DNA from: a virus
IMG/VR virus record: IMGVR_UViG_3300024346_000494
Location: 1-24,403 of that record
Strand: one strand, 5' to 3'
DNA: 24,403 bases
Each line of letters starts with the position of its first letter. The first letter of the stretch is position 1. Under the pieces are notes generated by a model, which made no database searches, was not told the DNA's origin, and saw nothing but the letters and a program-made list of their open reading frames with translations. Positions 20,547 through 24,403 of the stretch are shown piece by piece. The translations under genes and the position numbers were made by a program.

Positions 20547-20797
20547 TGGCAAGTATTACTATTCAACCTAAAACATATCCCAACGGAACTGCCGTTGGAA
20601 TGGAAGTAGTTGCTACTTCATTTAGTGCTATGGCTACTTATTGTGACCTTTATTGCAAACTTGTAGATGCTGAAGATGAAACTCTATACGAGTGCAATAT
20701 TCTTCTTGCTGACGAAGACTTTGCAAACTGGGGAGCAGATAATGGTTATATCATTGACTTTGCAGCAGCAAAACTAGAAGTTAATATTGTAGAATAA
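20546..20797 (+). CDS. Small structural-region protein, 83 aa
   Basis: Start and previous stop share a base (TAATG), and so do its stop and the start of the truncated 20797 gene. Sequence MASITIQPKTYPNGTAVGMEVV..., then DLYCKLVDAEDETLYECNILLADEDFANW, suggests a beta-sandwich tip or chaperone-like accessory. Two Cys flank the middle strand. No family named. Confidence 0.6.
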   Translation: MASITIQPKTYPNGTAVGMEVVATSFSAMATYCDLYCKLVDAEDETLYECNILLADEDFANWGADNGYIIDFAAAKLEVNIVE

Positions 20798-20883
20798 TGG
20801 CAACATCAGTAAACTTAGACATCTCCAAAAGAGTTGATATAACTTGCAGAAAAGGCGATAGTTTTAGTTTGGAAATGAGTTAG
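20797..20883 (+). pseudogene. Truncated N-terminal copy of the 20962 gene
   Basis: 28 codons, then TAG. MATSVNLDISKRVDITCRKG closely matches the start of the 20962 protein (MAYQINLDTSQRVDITCRKG), and the next residues DSFSLE match DTFTLV. After that the frame runs into foreign sequence derived from the end of a portal gene. The ATG still shares a base with the stop before it, so the fragment keeps its original operon position. It is a gene cut short by recombination, not a designed small gene. Confidence 0.85.
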
Positions 20884-20927
20884 AAGAGCCAGAACAGGAC
20901 TTGCTATCTCAGTTGATGGGCATGTAA
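20871..20927 (+). pseudogene. Remnant of a portal gene 3' end
   Basis: In the frame starting at 20871 the codons read GNELEEPEQDLLSQLMGM then TAA. The real portal ends with ...DELQEPEEDLLSQLMGM. The remnant differs at several synonymous and non-synonymous sites upstream of LSQLMGM, so it came from a relative's portal gene or from an old duplication. It cannot be translated as part of a full gene here. Confidence 0.85.
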
Positions 20928-20959
20928 AATATTGGTTTTAAGGAAGTTGTATATTTGCA
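20907..20959 (+). repeat. 53-bp direct repeat, copy B
   Basis: Second copy of the portal-end-plus-promoter segment, one mismatch from copy A and 1525 bases downstream of it, bracketing the 19469-20883 genes. It supplies the promoter for the 20962 gene. Confidence 0.92.
20950..20957 (+). promoter_or_regulatory. Promoter -7 box (TATATTTG) for 20962 gene
   Basis: Same box as at 19425, copied in the repeat, but here only four bases before the ATG, so the message would be leaderless or nearly so. Confidence 0.6.
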
Positions 20960-20961
20960 CT

Positions 20962-21321
20962 ATGGCTTATCAGATTAATCTTGATACATCACAAAGAGTA
21001 GACATTACTTGTCGCAAAGGCGATACATTTACTCTTGTTCTAACATTTAATGATGAATTTGGTATTCCATTAGATTTAAACGGATATGTTTGGAGTCTTG
21101 ATGTAAGAGAAACAGATACATCATCAGGTACAATTATAGATGCAGACCAGTTTTCATATACTGGAACATCTGATGGCAATCTAACAATAAAAGCAGATGC
21201 TTTAACGATGGCTCTAATTGAAGGTGGTATTTATGTATATGACTTACAATCAAGTAATGTTGGTAATGTTAAAACTTGGCTTTACGGTATATTTAAAATA
21301 AACGAGGACGTTACATTATGA
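20962..21321 (+). CDS. Baseplate/tip protein, BppU N-terminal-like
   Basis: 119 aa from ATG 20962-20964, immediately after the promoter box. The pattern RVDITCRKGDTFTLVLTFNDEFGIPLDLNGYVWSLDVRE (in part, residues 12-50) is the [RK]-G-D-[ST]-[FW]-x-L...D..G-x-P-x-[DN]-L-x-G-Y strand set of many phage baseplate upper or tail-tip domains. The rest (SDGNLTIKADALTMALIEGG, then YVYDLQSSN) completes a beta-sandwich. Probably a minor tail protein that helps attach fibres. The 20797 fragment is a broken paralogue. Stop overlaps the next ATG (ATGA). Confidence 0.65.
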   Translation: MAYQINLDTSQRVDITCRKGDTFTLVLTFNDEFGIPLDLNGYVWSLDVRETDTSSGTIIDADQFSYTGTSDGNLTIKADALTMALIEGGIYVYDLQSSNVGNVKTWLYGIFKINEDVTL

Positions 21322-21644
21322 GTAATATAACTGTAAATAGCGGAGAAAATATAAATGTAAGTGTAAAACAATCAACACTTCAAAATACCGTAGTAATACC
21401 AAAAGGACAAACATCTTTGTCTGTAAAAGGCGTTACTGGTGGCGGAGGAGATGCTCATTTTGTATTTACTCAATCAATCCCAGAATCTATTTGGGAGATT
21501 ACTCATAATCTAGGAAAGAAACCATCGGTAACGGTAGTTGACTCAGGTGACTCTGTTGTTGTTGGCGAAATAGAATATATCAACCTTAACTCTGTACGTT
21601 TAACATTTGCTGGAGCCTTTAGCGGTAAAGCATACTTTAACTAA
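21318..21644 (+). CDS. Minor tail/fibre-tip protein with HNLGK domain
   Basis: 108 aa. N-terminal half is a flexible beta strand set (ITVNSGENINVSVKQSTLQN). A GGGG linker precedes FTQSIPESIWEITHNLGKKPSVTVVDSG, followed by GEIEYINLNSVRLTFAGAFSGKAYFN in parts. The W-x-I-x-HNLGK-x-PSVTVVDS ... V-x-x-x-F-x-x-x-x-x-G-x-A-Y-x-N pattern is a common C-terminal module of phage tail and fibre proteins. Coupled to the 20962 gene, so both likely belong to one tip assembly. Confidence 0.7.
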   Translation: MSNITVNSGENINVSVKQSTLQNTVVIPKGQTSLSVKGVTGGGGDAHFVFTQSIPESIWEITHNLGKKPSVTVVDSGDSVVVGEIEYINLNSVRLTFAGAFSGKAYFN

Positions 21645-21649
21645 TAACG

Positions 21650-22870
21650 ATGGCTATTAATTATCTATCATCCATTAACCTTGGCAAACTGGAAATCCAG
21701 AATGCACGTGTACACAACTTGGCTAGCGCTCCATCAAACCCTGTTGCTGGTCAGATTTACTATGACACTACGTCATTTACAATGTACTTCTACAAAATTG
21801 TATATGATGGGTCAAACAATATTATAAGCCAAGGCTGGGTAGATATCCAAGGTGATATTCAAGAGGTAATTGCAGGTGACGGTCTTACTGGCGGTGGTGC
21901 TAGCGGTTCGGTAACACTTAACGTAGGTGCCGGTACTGGTATTACCGTTGCTGCTGATTCGGTAGGTCTTGACACACTCCACACTAGAAACGTAGCGCAC
22001 GACAGCATCACCCTTACGGCAGGCGCTGGCTTGACTGGTGGCGGTGATATCACTACTTCTCGCACGTTTGCTGTAGGTGCAGGTACTGGTATTACTGTAA
22101 ATGCTGATAGCATTGAGTTGACCAACTCCGGCAACCTGACTCAGTATAAGTTGTTGATGTGGGGTGCCAACCAACTTGAGCAACCAAACATTACACGCAC
22201 GGTAGACCAAAGTAGTAACGAGACAATCACGTTCGGTGGTGCTGCGGTTGTTATTGCTGGTAACCTTACCGTAAATGGTACTACTACTAGCGTAAACTCT
22301 AATGAGGTAAATATCGGTGATTCAATCATCAAGTTGAACTCTGATGAGACTGGCACCGCTTCACAAAACGCAGGTTTTGAAGTAGAGCGTGGCACTGACG
22401 CTAACGTGTCCTTCATCTGGGATGAAACCAACGACTACTTCTCTACGATTGACCAGCCATTCCATATTGGTAACGTAGCCACGATGACTCCTGACGGTAC
22501 GGACTTCTTCTATATGTATGAGAATGCTACAGGAGAGACTGGTATCGTTAAGAAGGCAAACGTCAATACTGTCGCTGACCTTTTGGGCGCTCCTAAGTGG
22601 TTTACCCTTGACTCAACGCAAGATTCTGTTAGTAAAGTAGGAAACACGTACACAATCACTCACGACTACAATACTCAGCGCATTATGGTTCAAGTGGTTG
22701 ATTCAACTACGTTTGAGACTGTGTTTGTTGATACGGCTAGACCTACCACTAGCACGGTCACTATTGCATTCGCTGCAACGGTTACTGAGGGCGCTTATAT
22801 CGCAATCCTATCTGCTGCTAAATTGAACGGTGATAGCCTCGTTTACGAAGGATTGACTCAATCACCCTGA
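21650..22870 (+). CDS. Tail fibre protein
   Basis: 406 aa. Begins MAINYLSSINLGKLEIQNAR and VAGQIYYDTTSFTMYFY, a segment seen at the base of many fibres. The shaft has repeats of the type AGDGLTGGGASGSVTLNVGAGTGITV (in part), occurring three times between about 78 and 155 as G-x-GLTGGG ... GAGTGI. Next come GNLTVNGTTTSVNSNEVNIGDSII (in parts) and SQNAGFEVERGTDANVSFIWDE, motifs of the trimeric fibre family. The C-terminal domain carries another strand set around THDYNTQRIMVQVVDSTTF, resembling the HNLGK module of the 21318 protein. Codon choice looks GC-richer than in upstream genes, suggesting exchange. A terminator follows. Confidence 0.78.
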   Translation: MAINYLSSINLGKLEIQNARVHNLASAPSNPVAGQIYYDTTSFTMYFYKIVYDGSNNIISQGWVDIQGDIQEVIAGDGLTGGGASGSVTLNVGAGTGITVAADSVGLDTLHTRNVAHDSITLTAGAGLTGGGDITTSRTFAVGAGTGITVNADSIELTNSGNLTQYKLLMWGANQLEQPNITRTVDQSSNETITFGGAAVVIAGNLTVNGTTTSVNSNEVNIGDSIIKLNSDETGTASQNAGFEVERGTDANVSFIWDETNDYFSTIDQPFHIGNVATMTPDGTDFFYMYENATGETGIVKKANVNTVADLLGAPKWFTLDSTQDSVSKVGNTYTITHDYNTQRIMVQVVDSTTFETVFVDTARPTTSTVTIAFAATVTEGAYIAILSAAKLNGDSLVYEGLTQSP

Positions 22871-22893
22871 TAACTAACGGATGACCGCTTATG

Positions 22894-22930
22894 GAGGGGG
22901 CAGGCTAATACCTAGTCCCCTTCTTTTTTG
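22894..22930 (+). terminator. Intrinsic terminator after the 21650 fibre gene
   Basis: AGGGGGCAGG at 22895-22904 pairs with CCT-A-GTCCCCTT at 22911-22922 with one bulged A and loop CTAATA, followed by CTTTTTTG. GC stem plus U-run is the classic form. It isolates the fibre operon from the next gene, which has its own promoter box. Confidence 0.8.
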
Positions 22931-22938
22931 TATTTTTG
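22931..22938 (+). promoter_or_regulatory. Promoter -7 box (TATTTTTG) for 22962 gene
   Basis: TAnnTTTG match directly behind the terminator's U-run and 23 bases before the ATG at 22962. The next gene is therefore probably a separate transcription unit. Confidence 0.45.
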
Positions 22939-22961
22939 ACAATCAGTAGATTACAAAGAAT

Positions 22962-24403
22962 ATGTCTCAAAAGTTTTTAAGTAGTATTAAGTTAACGGGG
23001 CTTACAGGGGGCTCTATTCTGAAGATAAATGCTGATGGCATTATTGTTGAGGCTGTTGCTGGAACCGATTACATTACTAGCGTATCTGCTGGTAACCTAG
23101 ATTCTCTCACGGATGTAGTTATTACTAACCCATCTGCTGACCAGATTCTAGTCTACGGACAGCCAGTGGGTGGAGAACCGGGAGTTAATATCTGGTACAA
23201 CAAGACACCGAATTATCTTACCCCAGCGTCTTCCATTAACGCACTTGGTGATGTATCTATTACTTCTATTGGCGTTGGGAACCTCCTTAGTTGGAACGGC
23301 TCTAATTGGGTTAACTGGGCACCTAACTTTCTAACGTCTTATACTGAGACTGACCCCATCTATACCGCATCTTCTTGGTATACTACTACAAACAACGCTA
23401 GTAATTGGGATACGGCTTACGGATGGGGGAACCACGCTGGGCTGTATGCTAATGCGGTTCACACGCATAGCGTCTTCACGCAGGCCACTTCGGGTGTTGT
23501 AAACGGAGAAGAGGTTACTGTCCCCGGAGAGAATGGATTCGTTCCTGCTTCAGGTCTTGATGATGGCGGTAAGTTCTTGCGTGGCGATGGTACGTGGCAG
23601 GTGGTCACTACAGACCTTACGGGCTATGCTACGGAGACTTGGGTGGGTCAGCAAGGGTATCTTACATCTTACACGGAGACAGACCCTGTATTCGCTGCTT
23701 CTGATGTTTACAGTGTCAGGACTGCTGATATAACAAATTGGAATACCGCCTTTGGTTGGGGTGACCACTCTGAGGCTGGGTACCTAACATCTTACACAGA
23801 GACTGACCCCATCTACACAGCCTCCTCTTGGTACACGACCACGAACAATGCGTCTAATTGGGATACCGCATATGGATGGGGTAATCACGCAAGCGCAGGT
23901 TATCAAGCAGCATCTACTGCTATTACAACAAGTAACATTGGAAGCCAATATGTAGAGGGAGCAAATAGGCTTGGAAGTTACACCGGAAATACAGCAAGTA
24001 GTTTTCAAGCGTGGAATCTTTACGAAGCCGGAACTGCACGATTAAACCCAACGGCAGACACTTGGTACTATGGTATGCGCATTTCTCACGGTGACGCAGA
24101 AAATTATTATAGTGCAACTCTTGCTATAAGTTTTTTTAACGAAGACCTGTACTTACGTAGGACTCAAGGTGGAACTCCAGCCACTTGGTATAGATTCTGG
24201 CACAATGGCGATTTTGGAACGGGGAATATCTCTAACTGGAACACGGCTTACGGGTGGGGTAACCACGCTGACGCTGGATACTTAACCGCTGAAACAGACT
24301 CCCAAACCCTTGAATGGAACCAAGGAGAGAAAACACTAACCATCAGCAATGGCAATAGTGTTGACTTAAGTCAGATGGCTTCTGTCCAAGATGTAGAGGC
24401 TTA
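22962..24403 (+). CDS. Large tail fibre with GWGNHA repeats (partial, runs off window)
   Basis: 480 codons stay open to the end of the window. Start MSQKFLSSIKLTGLTGGSIL resembles the base of the 21650 fibre. Internal repeats start with SYTETDP at residues 126, 236 and 277 and contain NW-[DN]-TA-[YF]-GWG-[ND]-H; a fourth NWNTAYGWGNHADAGYL begins at about 425. Such repeats form long trimeric shafts in many phage fibres. GLDDGGKFLRGDGTW near 195 is a common fibre linker. A likely host-recognition head around 330-415 (TWYYGMRISHGDAENYYSATLA and the following WYRFWHNGDF, in parts) resembles side-fibre knob modules. The 3' end lies beyond the window. Confidence 0.8.
   Translation, partial: MSQKFLSSIKLTGLTGGSILKINADGIIVEAVAGTDYITSVSAGNLDSLTDVVITNPSADQILVYGQPVGGEPGVNIWYNKTPNYLTPASSINALGDVSITSIGVGNLLSWNGSNWVNWAPNFLTSYTETDPIYTASSWYTTTNNASNWDTAYGWGNHAGLYANAVHTHSVFTQATSGVVNGEEVTVPGENGFVPASGLDDGGKFLRGDGTWQVVTTDLTGYATETWVGQQGYLTSYTETDPVFAASDVYSVRTADITNWNTAFGWGDHSEAGYLTSYTETDPIYTASSWYTTTNNASNWDTAYGWGNHASAGYQAASTAITTSNIGSQYVEGANRLGSYTGNTASSFQAWNLYEAGTARLNPTADTWYYGMRISHGDAENYYSATLAISFFNEDLYLRRTQGGTPATWYRFWHNGDFGTGNISNWNTAYGWGNHADAGYLTAETDSQTLEWNQGEKTLTISNGNSVDLSQMASVQDVEA

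Noticed and set aside
22330-22360. CTGATGA on the plus strand in the fibre gene as a hammerhead core
   Set aside because: No GAAA segment, no stem III and no pairing arms nearby; it is ordinary coding sequence for a Ser-Asp-Glu stretch.

Overview
The window looks like about half of the genome of a tailed double-stranded DNA phage that infects a Bacteroidota host. The phage assignment rests on a large terminase, a portal protein, several fibre-type proteins and an exonuclease/annealing-protein pair. The host assignment rests on repeated TAnnTTTG boxes (the Bacteroidota -7 promoter element) just upstream of gene starts, most of which lack a Shine-Dalgarno sequence. Genes are tightly packed with ATGA and TAATG overlaps, and the DNA is mostly AT-rich. 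No integrase, CRISPR array or insertion sequence was seen.

Layout. Positions 209-8204 are a leftward (minus strand) early/middle block. It holds small unknown genes, a tRNA-Arg(UCU), a replication/recombination set (DnaA-domain-IV-like protein, SSB-like protein with a DLPF tail, PD-(D/E)XK exonuclease, annealing protein), a DUF3846-like protein, a small membrane protein, and a MoxR-type AAA+ ATPase with a probable VWA-like partner. Positions 8205-9862 carry no convincing gene. This is the divergent control region, with a GC-richer, hairpin-rich leader (8240-8760), five copies of a 27-bp imperfect palindrome (8777-9196), a second class of palindromes and several direct repeats. Positions 9863-24403 are a rightward late block: DUF5675 lysis-type protein, small genes, a large basic protein of unknown function, fibre-like proteins, a GroES-like protein, terminase, portal, then a string of fibre/tip genes. 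The last fibre runs off the window. One winged-helix regulator (11854-12288) points left inside this block.

The most striking system is in 5722-8240. Three hammerhead ribozymes lie on the minus strand, one before each of three consecutive genes (80-aa protein, AAA+ ATPase, VWA-like protein). All conserved core nucleotides are present, and two copies show compensatory stem changes. The middle ribozyme contains the stop codon of the gene before it inside its CUGAUGA core. The upstream one (type III topology) contains a possible start codon in stem II. If active, they would cut the polycistronic RNA into single-gene messages and release a roughly 500-nt structured leader RNA.

A second notable feature is a recombination scar at 20797-20959. 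A truncated copy of the 20962 gene is joined to a diverged copy of the portal gene's last codons and its downstream promoter. This makes a 53-bp direct repeat (one mismatch) that brackets the 19435-20906 gene cassette.
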